A program made the position numbers and the translations under genes. DNA of 58,869 bases, taken from Chara braunii. Lineage: Eukaryota > Streptophyta > Charophyceae > Charales > Characeae. The stretch's first letter is position 1; the number at the start of each line of letters is the position of its first letter. The notes beneath the pieces were generated by a model. It did no database searches. It was not told the origin of the DNA and saw only the letters and a list, made by a program, of their open reading frames with translations. Location: NCBI GenBank assembly GCA_003427395.1, contig BFEA01000268.1, positions 100,709 through 159,577 of the forward strand, read 5' to 3'. Of the stretch, positions 46,081 through 56,977 are shown in pieces.

Positions 46081-46831
46081 TGGTAGTTATTCAACGTTCC
46101 GATCGCAACTTGTCGACGTAGTCTATAGTCGTCATCGGTTCGGTATGATGAGGGACGTGTGTCCTGGAAGAGAAACTTGTAAAGCTTTGCCCGTTTCTCG
46201 GAGGATAGCTTGAACCAGAAGTTCCTGTTGGGATCATGCAGGATGGAGGTTTGCCCGATGTGCAAGTCGCAGTTGTGAACTCCACTATTGATCTCGTGCA
46301 TGACGTACATCTTCAGAAAGCTGAGGAGTTCTGTGTCCCCCTCCACAGCCACTACATGGCGCCCACTCTTGAGGAGGTTCCACACAACTTGGGCGTGCGC
46401 CTTCCCAAGGAACATAACCGCATTCTCGGGTGGGCAGAAGAACTCCATGAGGTTGGACAACATACTAGGGTTGCGCTCCATTTCCTTATACACCACCCCC
46501 TTCTGGTGGAGGACGCCTGTTGAATGGAACGTCGTGGGTGTGAACTTTCAACAATATTGGATGGTGTGCATTTCTGCTTCTTTCCCAAGGCGGCATCGTC
46601 GTCATCTCGCAACCCCCCCTCATAAACTAGACGAGTATTGAGTTTGAGGTCATCCCCGTGGAAGAGTACATACATCCTGTCCTCTTCGGCCCATGTGATG
46701 TTACCGATCTGGTAGGTCTTCCGAACTTGGCCCTTCCGAACCCATTTTCCTGCACTTCCACTCACCACAGGGAGACAATGTAGTAGACTCATGAAAGAGA
46801 GGTCCCTGACCTTGGGAACAAAAGCAACCAC
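46080..46831 (-). pseudogene. DNA methyltransferase-like C-terminal half, degenerate SAM site
   Basis: In one frame (to about 46540), VVAFVPKVRDLSFMSLLH resembles the strand after motif IV of amino-methyltransferases. After a frame change, KEMERNPSMLSNLMEFFCPPENAVMFLG, then the helix, then GRHVVAVEGD align with the motif X/I/II stretch of beta-class N6/N4 DNA methyltransferases (family pattern: KP, LI..F.PPG..VLD.FAGSG, GR..VGIE.D). The SAM-binding FxGxG is replaced by FLGKAHAQ (about 46388-46413), so activity is doubtful even in an unbroken relative. The motif order, with the catalytic motif before motif I, fits the beta class. Confidence 0.55.
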
Positions 46832-47955
46832 TGTCCAAAATTCAGGACATAAAGATCCAGGAAACCCGCCAACTTGAAGGCCTCCTCATTCCACCGTGCT
46901 CGGTCAACGGGATCACAAAGGTCGATGATGCACTTGTGGCACCGGAGTTGCCTCACAACACGCCGCATATCGTCCTTCACAAGAAACGCTATGAAAGCAT
47001 CGAAGGCGAAAGGTGCGAGTGTTGTGACGACTTTGGTGTCCCTCCACTTGATGTTAGTGCAATCGTCCAGTCTGACAGGCGCCTCCTTCTTTTTACCGCA
47101 TTCGCCTTTGAGCACGGACAATACAACCCGCTTGAACTCAGTAGGGAACTTCTCGTCTTCAACTAGACTCAACTTTGTTTTCAGCTCCTTATCTGAGGCA
47201 CAACCGAGGTACTGGGGGCAGTCCTTCAGGTATGAGTGATCGGTAACAAATCTCCTGCAAGCCGCACATAACTTCTCGTTCAGCCCCCTCGAGCCGTATT
47301 CCATCAACAGTTGCTCTCTCGTCCGAAAGAAATCAGCGTTCCACTCATCACTGGTCCGGCCCTCATGCCGGAACTCAATTATATGCCACAGTCGAAGCAG
47401 CATTCGGTCCTGCTTTAAGATTTCGCAGGCGTCTTTCATCCCCATTTTCCTATGCTCAACTAGTTTCTTGCTCCCCTGCTGCACCCACACAATCTCAACG
47501 TCCAACACGCCCCTCAAAATCCGTTGTTTTTTCAGATCTGTGAAATCCCCCATTTCTTTCTAGCAATGCACGTCGGGTTCATGGACTTGAACGAAAAAGT
47601 CGCGCTCCTCCTGTTTCCTCCTCTTCTTTCCTTTGCGCAACTCTAGATCTGTAACCCGAACATTGTACACGACTATCTTCTGGCCGCTGCTGTCCTCTGC
47701 AAAAGATTGACCCTCCTGAGTGACTTTCAGGTCCGTCGTAGGAGGCCTCTTAGTCCACAGGGCGCCTTCCGGAGTGAGTAGTTGACCCTTCATCCACTCT
47801 TCATAGAAATTCATACCCAGTTGCCACGTCTGGTCATCGCTCATGACGAGAGGCAAAAAGTACCTCAATTTCTCTTGCCATACCTTTTTATCTTCTTTGG
47901 TGCTGCTATTCACAATGTGCCAGAGATTGTGGTATGATGTCTTTCTCAGTGCCAT
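46829..47955 (-). pseudogene. Linker and catalytic-motif half of the methyltransferase-like region
   Basis: One frame holds two segments (47560-47955 and 46789-47553) separated only by an in-frame TAG at 47560-47562. It contains basic, Trp-rich and charged sequence, a possible zinc site (CAACRRFVTDHSYLKDC), and CHKCIIDLCDPVDRARW. The latter sits where methyltransferases have DPPW/DPPY (DP codons at 46909-46914). Proline-Tyr/Trp is not kept, so catalysis is unlikely. A one-base change near 46830 moves the coding signal to the next frame. Confidence 0.5.
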
Positions 47956-48870
47956 TTTTTAAAATTTTTCATAATTGGCGACCAAGGCCTGCTTGAATTA
48001 ACATTCCCAGCCACTGGACGCGGACGTTTCAGATTTTCCCAAATCTGTCGCATGTCGATCATAGACAACAGCTGGGACCTAGGAGGGGCAACATTGTCCT
48101 TCCTATTGTCGATTACACTGATTTGGGTGTAACCGTAGAAGTCCTCGTCCGAGAAGTACAGCGGTTTGAACAGCCACTCAAAGAACGAGTGCTTGTTCCA
48201 AATATCATGCTTCCTCAACAGCAAAGTGGCCTTCATGTTGTGCTGCCCGCTCACGGCATAATACCAGTGCTCGTTTTGGTTGTCCTCATTGAATTGGTCC
48301 GATGTAATACGGACAACCTTTTCCCCTTCAGCAGGTGGCTCTCTGATTGCTGCCAATTTCACGACCGACTTCTTGTAGGTGTGGCTCGACTTCGAGTAGG
48401 CATCTAACATGGCCTTCAAGATAAACTCAACGTGGGCGTCATCCATTGAACGATGATTGTACGGCTCCTCCCATACCGGCAACGGGATCACTCTATCTGG
48501 GTTTACAAAAAGATTTACATTCTTTTTCACACCTGTTTTCTTCTCCAGAAAATAACCTGCGTCCAAATCGATAATTCGATCATTCAAATCACCCTCCTCC
48601 TTTCCCTCCACTTGATCCTTGTCCTTCCTGGCTTTCGTCGGTCCCTTTCCGGCAGCACCTTGCTATTTCTTCTTCGTAGTCTCTTTACCTCCTTCTGTCG
48701 ACTTTCTCTTCACCCCGGCTCCTTGGGAGATACCCACTTTTCTCTTATTTTGCTTTCCCCCCTCGGCAGACCCTTGCCCAACTCGTTTATCCCCTGCCGA
48801 CACGACCTGGGTGTAGTCATCGGTACCCCCCTCTTCGTCAGAAACTTCCTCTTCCGGGTTCTGCCCAGGC
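47946..48870 (-). pseudogene. ParB-like domain segment with SGQHN motif
   Basis: One frame from about 48870 carries an acidic/basic linker and an in-frame TAG at 48663-48665. A globular block follows with VNPDRVIPLPVWEEPYNHR, then MDDAHVEFILKAMLDAY, and then HWYYAVSGQHNMKATLLL (48233-48253 for SGQHNM). The order of a DP..I start, a helix, and a strand ending in a G-x-H/R-x-x-A box fits ParB/sulfiredoxin-fold N-terminal domains, where bacterial proteins have GERRxxA. In bacteria such domains are often fused to beta-class DNA methyltransferases, which is what follows here. The frame ends at NFKKWH at 47946; the next frame begins within the same A-run, so a one-base indel separates them. No helix-turn-helix was seen. 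Confidence 0.5.
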
Positions 48871-49903
48871 GTATGGGTGCCTTCCCCTTTGCACCACCAC
48901 CAACCTCAACAATCCCTCGGCGCACCGGAGCCTCTGATTCATCTCCACCACCTTCCCGGATGCAGATTGTCCCCCTCTTTAAACGTTCGGCCTCTGATTC
49001 AGCTCCACCACCTTGTTCGACAGGGGTCTTCTTAACTGCACTCTCGCCAGCTTCAATTTCGGGTTCTGACTCTTCATACGCTTGAGGGTGGTGAGGCTGT
49101 GATGGAACGTAATCAGGGTCCATATCCTCGACAGATGTTCTCGGCACTGCACCCTCATTGGGACCGCCAGTCAGAGCCGTTTCGAACGTTTGAGTCCTCA
49201 TGGGCTCAACACCGACTGAGGCAACGGGCGTGGAAATGAGATGCCCGGACGATACGTCCTTACACCTGTCTGGCGACAATGTTCTCTCCCAGTCATCGAA
49301 GAAACAATGCAAGGCAACATCAGTTTCTAAGGCAGAGGTTATAGGGCTGTAAAACGGAAGACTGGTGGCATCCTTTCCGAAACCCCGGAGATTATTCCAC
49401 TTCAGTCTACAACCTCTGGCGTCGTGATCAGGCTCCCCACTCTTGGTATACACCGTTTGCATATGAAACGTTCAGACCCCCTCGGTACAATCTTCCCACC
49501 CATTCACAACCCCCAGCAGTCGAATCGCATTACTGTCCTTGATGTACATGACACATCCACACGACAGTTTAGTTGGCGCCGAAGGATCTTCCGAAACCCA
49601 GTCGACGTACCACGAACGGTTGTCTAGCTTATAGTACTGAGGATTCTTCTTCTCGTCGGACGAACGCCCGTGACGCCTCCGATCGACAGTTGGTGCAACA
49701 CCCGTTGTCGTTGCAGCCCCACCATGGTTTCCACATGGCTCAGGAGTCGCGCCCCCAACGGACGGCTGGCTTCGCTCGATCAGTGCCGTTATGCCCGAGG
49801 TCGGTAAAAAATGCCCTTCACGGTTCCGGCCTGTATCAAGCATGACTTCTTCGACGGACGGTCGGGCGGTGTCACGTTGTTCTCCAGCGCCACCGGATGC
49901 CAT
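48871..49903 (-). pseudogene. N-terminal segments of the ParB/methyltransferase-like gene
   Basis: Two open segments (49472-49903 and 48710-49462) lie in one frame, separated only by a TGA at 49472-49474. The first has a low-complexity start and then a block SWYVDWVSEDPS...LSCGCVMYIKDSNAIRLL. The second has KWNNLRGFGKDATSLPFYSP and later degenerate repeats (GGGAESEAERLKRG, GGGDESEAPVRRG). Near 48870 the signal moves to the frame of the ParB-like segment. No known domain was recognised. Confidence 0.4.
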
Positions 49904-49996
49904 TCAAGTTTTATCTGCGTACGACGAGCACGAAGTGTCACGACCTACGAGCACGAAGTGTCAAGACCTACGAACACGAAGTGTCAAGACCTGTGC

Positions 49997-52920
49997 GGTG
50001 GATACATCCGCCACTGAGAAAACAAACTCTGTAGTGATAGCTTGACGAAGGTTATACATCACCTCCGGAGATTCACAACCTCATGTTCTGTGGAGGATAG
50101 ATCCGCTCCAGAGATCTGGCCTCGTCTCTGGGGCGGATGTATCCGCCACACAACTGGAAGGTTCCTACACACGAATAGTGACACAACCGGACCCCCTCGA
50201 TACAAACAATGCGTGGAGGACTAATTCGTTCAAGACATGAGGAACCATCTCTGAGGCGGATATATCCTCTACACATCCGGAAGGACTCCGTACACACATT
50301 ACGCGGCACGAAGTGTCAAGACGTGTGTGGCGGATACATCCGCCACCGAGAAGACAAATTGTTTAGAGATAGAGCGATGAAGGTTATACATCAGCTGGGG
50401 AGGATTCACAACCTCATGTCGTGTGGAGAATACATCCGCCGTAGAGACGAACACGAACTGTCAAGACCTACAAACAAGAAGTGTCAAGACCTGTGCGGCG
50501 GATACATCCGCCACTGAGAAACCAAACTCTGTAGAGAAAGCGCGACGAAGGTTATACATTAGATCCGGAGGATTCACAATCTCATGTTCTGTGAAGGATA
50601 GATCCGTTCCAGAGACGTGACCTCGTCTTTGGGCAGATGTATCCGATACACAACTGGAAGGTTCCGACATACGAATAGTGACACAACCGGACCCCCTCGA
50701 TACACACAATGTATGGAGGACTAATCCATTCAAGACATGAGAAACCGTCTCTGAGGCGGATGTATCCTCTACACAACTGGAAGGACACCATACACACATT
50801 GCGCGACACAAAGTGTCAAGACATGTGCGGCGGATACATCCGCCACCATGAAAACAAATTGTTTAGCGATAGAGCGACGACGGTTATACATGAGCATCCT
50901 CCGTGCCTTGCTCTCGGTATCACATCGTGAGGAGGATCTATCCGCGAACAAATGTGTTCAGTAGCAATCGCTTAATTAATTTTTTTTGTGGAGAGGATAA
51001 ATTCGCCCCACAGGTATGGTTACTAGAGAGTGATCGCGTGTCCTTGCTGGGTCCTGTACGCGTAGGTGATCGCGTTGTGAGGGGGATAGATCCATCCCAG
51101 AGGTATGGGGGTTTCTAGGGAGGATCAATTCGCCCCAAATATGTGAGCCATGCTGCCGGAGGATCCGAGCACGACTTTCGGGATCTCTTCGGCGGATCTA
51201 TCATCCACATAGCGGGCACGTATCCGCCGACAAGTTCCGGTAGCCGTGCTCCCATCTATGGGTTAAAGTGCCCGCATTGTGTGAAGGATTGATCCTCCTC
51301 ACAACAACAACGGGGGTCATCGCGCGTCCTTGCTGGGTCCTGTTCGCGTAGGTGATCACGTTGTGAGGAGGATAAATCCGCCCCAGAGGTAAGGGGGTTT
51401 GTGAGGAGGATAGATCGCCCTAGAGGTATGGGTACTCGAGAGTAATCACGTGTCCTTGCTGGGTCCTGTCCTCGTAGGTGATTGAGCTGTGAGGAGGATA
51501 GATCCCCCCCAGAGGTATGTGGATTTGTGAGGAGGATCGATCCGCCCCTGACATCCGAGCCTTGCTGCCGGAGGATTGGAGCACGACTTTCGTGATCTCT
51601 GTGGCGGATCTATCCTCCACACCACAGGCATATATCAGATGTGTCCGCGCTGTGAGGAGGATAGATCCGCCCCAAAAGTTAATGGGTCCCTAGGAAAAAC
51701 CTGAAAGGCGTCTCGGATGGGTACTAGAAAGTGACGAAATTTGAAAAGAGCTAGCTCTACTTAACAAAACAATATTGAATGACTGGACAGGGTGAAAGGG
51801 GAGCACGGCTTCCGTAACTTGTCGGCGGATGTGTGCCCGTTGTGTGGAGCATAGATAAATCAGGTGAAAAAAATGATCGTCGAAAGTTCAAGGGTTTCTG
51901 CGTTCAGTCAATATACGCAGAATGAATCGGTCCCTAAGGAAGCCCCGAAAGGGAGTGCCGATGTGTACTAAAAAGTGATCGCGCTGTGAGGAGGACAAAT
52001 CCGCCCCAGAGGTATGGGGGTTTGTGACGAGGATAGATCCGCCCTAGAGGTATGTGTACTAGAGAGTGATCGCGCGTCCTTGCTGGGTCCTGTCCGCATA
52101 GGTGGTCGCACTGTGAGGAGAATAGATCCGCCCTAGAGGTAAGGGGGTTTGTGAGGAGGATAGATCCGCCCCAGAGGTATGGGCACTTGATAGTGATCGC
52201 GTGCCCTTGCTGGGTCCTGTCCTCGTAGGTGATCGCGCTGTGAGGAGGATAGATCCGTCCCAGAGGTATGGGGGTTTGTGAGGAGGATCGATCCGACCCA
52301 GACATCCGAGCCCTGCTGCTCGAGGATCAGAGCACGACTTTCGTGATCTCTGTGGAGGATGTATCCTCCACACAGCGGGCATATATTCGCAGACAAGTTC
52401 CGGTAGCCGTGCTCTCATCCATGGGTTAAAGTGCCCGCATTGTGTAAATGATTGATCTTCCTTACAACAACAGTGCGGGTCATTGCCGGATCCTGTCGGC
52501 AGATGTGTCCACGCTGTGAGGAGGATAAATCCGCCTCAAAAGTTAATAAAGACCACGACTTTCGTAACTTGTCGGCGGATGTGTGCCCGCTGTGTGGAAC
52601 ATAGATAAATCAGGTGAAAAAAAGGATCGCCGAAAGTTCAAGGGTTTTTGCGTTAAGTCAATCTACGCAGAATGAATCGGTCCCTAAGGAAGCCCCGAAA
52701 GGCAGTGCCGATGGGTACTAGAAAGTGATCGCGCTGTGAGGAGGATAGATCCGCCCCAGAGGTATGGGGGTTTGTGAGGAGGATAGATCCGCCCTAGAGG
52801 TATGGGGGTTTGTGAGGAGGATAGATCCGCCCCAGAGGTATGTGTACTAGAGAGTGATCGCCCATCCTTGCTGGGTCCTGTCCGCGTCGATGATTGCGCT
52901 GTGAGGAGGATAGCAACATA
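49997..52920. repeat. Palindrome array C, about 36 sites
   Basis: The core is GGMGGAT-NN-ATCCKCC, and the best sites extend to 20-bp near-perfect palindromes such as GTGGCGGATACATCCGCCAC (50327-50346) and GTGGAGGATGTATCCTCCAC (52352-52371). Good sites start at 49997, 50092, 50132, 50255, 50329, 50497, 50755, 50829, 50931, 51119, 51191, 51283, 51367, 51493, 51531, 51603, 51656, 51990, 52028, 52117, 52155, 52244, 52282, 52354, 52520, 52740, 52777 and 52816, with weaker ones between. Spacings alternate between about 38-43 and 72-102 bp. Larger duplications of about 500, 750 and 1140 bp are visible. Confidence 0.92.
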
Positions 52921-54100
52921 AAAAATGCAGCTTCGGAACATGCAAAATGTTTTTATGATTTGTACTACATTCAACTGTTGAAAATCAGGTTCCCTACACA
53001 ATTTATGAGGGTATCCTGTTGAACACATGGGATCCGAATGAAATCTTCCTTTTGAATACACTGGTCATACGGGACAACATCATTCCAGTGATGGACCAAT
53101 AGTTTGTAATCAGTTGAAGTTATGTTGAAAATGTGTATAAAAACATCCTAATTAGTTGGAGTTATGTTGAAAAATTGTATAAAAACAGCCTCTCCTGTTT
53201 AAAAATTGTTGAAAGTCTGTTTACAAACAGTTTAACAACACCGTTCAAAAAATTAAAAAAAAAAAAAAATTCATCCGCTACGAATAGTCATCATTCTTTA
53301 TTACAACAAACAGGCGCAATATTATACTGAGAAGGCTCCGTTTTGGTTGCTGCTCACTTTCAAAAATTTAGCGGTGAAAAAAAATGAATTACATTGTATT
53401 TTGTAGTCTACGTATGTTATGCAATGTGTGGGTTTCCCCGTGTCCAAGGAACATGGATGATACAGGGGTGATGTCGTCGGCAAGTGCGTGCTAACATACT
53501 TTAAACAACGAGATTGTCAAAGCAACACATGACTTTCACTGATTCTGATAATAATGTTCCGCAACTACATAACTTAAAACTATTTTTGTTTTCAATGCTA
53601 CGTTGGTCGGCAGGTGCGTATTCATTTTCAATATGACTGCAATATCTTGTATGATATTACATCGCACCTGCCGACTACGACGTGTCAAAGGAGTATACAT
53701 TGCGAACGGACATGCAGTGTCTGTAGAATATAAGATGATTACTCAGAATCCTTCGTACACTGTTTCACACTCCTTTAGTCATAAAATTGTATTTAAATGA
53801 AGAAATTAAGGTGCGATTGTTGTCCGGTGCATTTAATGAAAGGTTTTGGTCTTTTACAATACATTGTAATTCACAGACACCCTTTACCACAAAGAACAAG
53901 GAAGCAGTTGTGAGAGGGTCACATGTAGTGTCACATGTTACTCGTACGTGTTCAACATGCAGTGCCATATGTTGAAAAGAGCTGCAAACATCATATTTTC
54001 TCAATTTGTATCATCTTTTTAAAATCAATGTGTATCCAATGTTTTTGAGTATGTGTGTATATGAGTGTGTGTGTGTGTATTTTTGTTGGAAAGGGGCAAA
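52921..54100. other. AT-rich spacer between the two decayed blocks
   Basis: The palindrome array ends abruptly within a site at 52905-52920. A repeated GTTATGTTGAAAA(A/T)TGTATAAAAACA piece (about 53119 and 53163) and an inverted pair of GTCGGCAGGTGCG (53606-53680) follow. No gene was recognised. Confidence 0.6.
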
Positions 54101-54101
54101 C

Positions 54102-54103
<2 letters not shown>

Positions 54104-54159
<56 letters not shown>

Positions 54160-54160
54160 N

Positions 54161-54237
<77 letters not shown>

Positions 54238-54250
54238 GAGAGAGAGAGAG
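54104..54250. repeat. Long GA microsatellite
   Basis: An almost pure GA run of about 145 bp has one ambiguous base at 54160. The sequence between it and 54866 has no recognised gene, only a T-rich and CTAT-type simple repeat at about 54748-54860. Confidence 0.95.
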
Positions 54251-54943
54251 CATTCGTTTGTAAAATGAACAATATCATCCATCATCCATCAGTTGCAGCG
54301 AACGACATCATGATGTGTATACGAAACCAACACTATAAAGATGCACGAGGAGGAGCAAAGTACACTTACAATGTCGATTGTAATGTACAGTTTCATTCTG
54401 ACAACAAAATAAATATATAATTGCACCACGATTATCGTTTTGGTGAGGGCGGTCTATTTCGAGCACTCCCTCATAACATATTCTCTACGAAAAAAAAAAA
54501 AACATAAAACGAAAATTGTTCTTCAATATGTTATTGACAACAGTTTGTACAACTACATTCCTGAACAAAAGATTTAGCATGTTATCGCAGAGTTGTCTCC
54601 CTTCCTTGCTTTCACAACATCATTTTATGTATAATGTAGATAAAGTATCTAGGATGTGGAGGCAAGAATGACAACGCCCAACCAATTGAATGGAAAAGTA
54701 GACCAATGAAAGGGGTTTCAAACTGTATTTCTCACTTTTTGCCTTGCTTTTTTTTTCTTTTTCTTTCTCTATCTATCTACCTACCTATCTATCTATTTAT
54801 CTGCCTCCCTATTTATCTATCTCTCTGTCTCTGTCTGTATCTCTCTCTCTCTCTCTTTCTGCAAATTACAACTTTCTCCCTTGCAATTGTTGTCCTTTAT
54901 TCACCATGTAAGAGCATATTGAATCATGTGTTGTTTGTCGTCT

Positions 54944-55816
54944 TCATATGGTCTCCTGCACTGCTGATGAAGTAGCCTTGTGTTGAAACGTGTAGTCTTC
55001 NTCNGTGAACAATGNNGCACGAACGTNACCGTGNTGTTCNNCCGGNAACCCTNCTTCGAANAAGATGAGTGNTTTATCAGCCACAATCGTTGACCGATCA
55101 AGGCTAAAGATGTTGAAGTTCACCCATGTGTCTCGTGCCTCGACGGATGCAATAATTTCTCTTTTAATCTCTGTCAACTCCGAGATTTTTTCGTCCACTC
55201 GAGTTTTCTTCGCGCATTGCAATACCTCATTTTTTATTACCATCTTTGCAAATGCAAGTTGTTGCAATGACACACCAATCCCTTAACCTTTCCTCGTGTA
55301 AAAGAACACCCTCGCCAAGCAGAGTTCGAACGTCGGATCACCCCATGACTCGTTTCCCTTCCGCCTCCATGTCTTGTCCTTGATCATTTTCTCTCTCAGT
55401 TGCTGTCGCTTTTCTTGTTGTTTGTCTGTTTGTTTTGAACTCACCAGAGGGTATTCCTTCTCGGCCCAAAACTCGTGTTTTAAGTTCCATGATATCGCCC
55501 CTCTAATGGTCGTCATGATCCTGTTACATTCCACGAGGACCTGCCTCATGTCGCACTCCTCTACATACCTTTTTAACCCTACGGATACCCATTGTCCTAT
55601 ATGTTCTGCCATTATTGTTAATGACTTGAAAAACTGTTCTTCCTTCGGGTAGAATGTGGAGTCTCGAGCAGACATTTACATGTATGCCTTTGCAATTGAC
55701 CGGAACATCCTGTCCTTCATTTTTTTTGTCATCTCTGTGAGCTGTAGCTCTTCTGCAACATTGTTCGTCCTCTTTGTGTTAGTCTTCGAAATATGTGCCG
55801 GTCTTTTGCTCTCCTA
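54944..55816 (-). pseudogene. Unknown charged protein, stops in frame
   Basis: One frame carries coding-like sequence across TAG (55814-55816), TAA (55676-55678) and TAA (55283-55285) up to TGA at 54944. Recognisable-looking pieces are EELQLTEMTKKMKDRMFRS, FKSLTIMAEHIGQWVSVGLK, WAEKEYPLVSSKQTDKQQEK and KISELTEIKREIIASVEARD, helical and highly charged. Bases at about 55002-55071 include many single N, so the end is unreliable. No family was recognised. It shares its frame with the two segments upstream on this strand. Confidence 0.45.
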
Positions 55817-55885
55817 TTTTCCTGCACTGACAGAAACATATAAAGGAATAATAAACATAAGAATTACGAAACCTTGATGAGAACA

Positions 55886-56809
55886 TTAAAGGAGGAGGAA
55901 AACACTTTTTATTTTACAGCGTATAACTTTGCCCGCGAAATTGAGATGCAAAGGAACTGCATGAATTTCGACGCTGCTCATGCCTTCGAAACAAAAATAT
56001 TTATCTGGTTTATCTGTGCGAAGGTTCGTCGTTTTGTGGCAGTTGTCGCTATCTTGCTCATTTGCATCATCCATTTCTTTTGCGCAGTCTTGCTTTCCAT
56101 CTCTTGCAAATCTGTCTTATTCATTGTCATGTTTTCGACCGTCCGTCGAACTTGCTAGTGATTTCGACTTTGAATGTGTGTTTTCTGAACGATCTTCTTT
56201 TATATCCGTACATTCTTCCAACTGCTCCGACTCAGAAAATTCATTGTGTTCTTCTTGACCGAACTGATTGTCGTATTTTTTCGTTTCCCCCTTTCTCACG
56301 CTGTTGTTCTCATGTATTGCAAATCTGTTTCTTGCTGAACCTCTGTCAGTTGCTCTTGTGGTGTTAATTTCCACACGGCTCCCTCCTTTTTCTCTCCCTT
56401 GGTTTGTTTTCTCCTTGCCTTGCGTGATTTCAAATCTCTGTAAGTGATCTATGATGTGATTGTCATTCTCGTTATTCCGACGTAATCTTTTCGCCTTTCG
56501 TGGCGTGCTTGGCATCACTGTTCCCTCCTCTGGCCGACTTATATTTCGTCTCGGCGTTGAAGACGTCCCGTCCATCTTTTCTCTGTCCTTGGTTGTCAAC
56601 TCCTTCCCCCTCGATTGGTGGCGAAGATCAGTCTTTGTGCTTTTCAGAACTTCTCTGACACCATCAATGTGCATAGAGTTGTTTTTCTCTGTCTTTCGTT
56701 GTCTACCTATTGTCTAACGCACATTGTGTTCTTCAATAAATTGCACAGAGTTGCTTCGCTGCTGATCTCTCTTTCTGCAGATGTCGTCGTATTTTACCGT
56801 TGTACCCAT
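55886..56809 (-). pseudogene. Unknown basic/acidic protein, 308 codons with two stops
   Basis: From ATG at 56809 to TAA at 55886 the frame is interrupted by TAG (56714-56716) and TAA (56117-56119), with coding-like sequence on both sides of each. The start MGTTVKYDDICRKRDQQR leads to a Lys/Arg-rich stretch with STPRRN and VMPSTPRKAKRLRRN, possible nuclear localisation signals. Asp/Glu-rich and Cys-containing parts follow. It may be a separate gene or the continuation of the protease gene, because it is in the same frame and 170 bp away. Confidence 0.45.
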
Positions 56810-56977
56810 ATCTACACAACCTACGATCCTTCACTACGTAGGGACTAAATAGCGATAGCGGATGATCTCTCCACTCTACCTTGCAAGCGAAGAAGTACAA
56901 ACAAAGTGTGTCAATCTCCCGTGCATGTTACTTGTAGCATCAGGGCGTGAGCTTTCAGTCTGTAAACCACACTATGG

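Noticed and set aside
47930-47965. Programmed -1 ribosomal frameshift at the A-run between the ParB-like and following segments
   Set aside because: The bases do not form a proper X-XXY-YYZ slippery heptamer in the zero frame, and several other frame changes and stops nearby point to simple decay or homopolymer error.
49997-52920. CRISPR array or centromeric satellite
   Set aside because: The spacers are themselves repeated and vary in length, the palindrome is imperfect and variable, no cas genes are present, and the array is mixed with duplicated flanking sequence and tied to one coding block.
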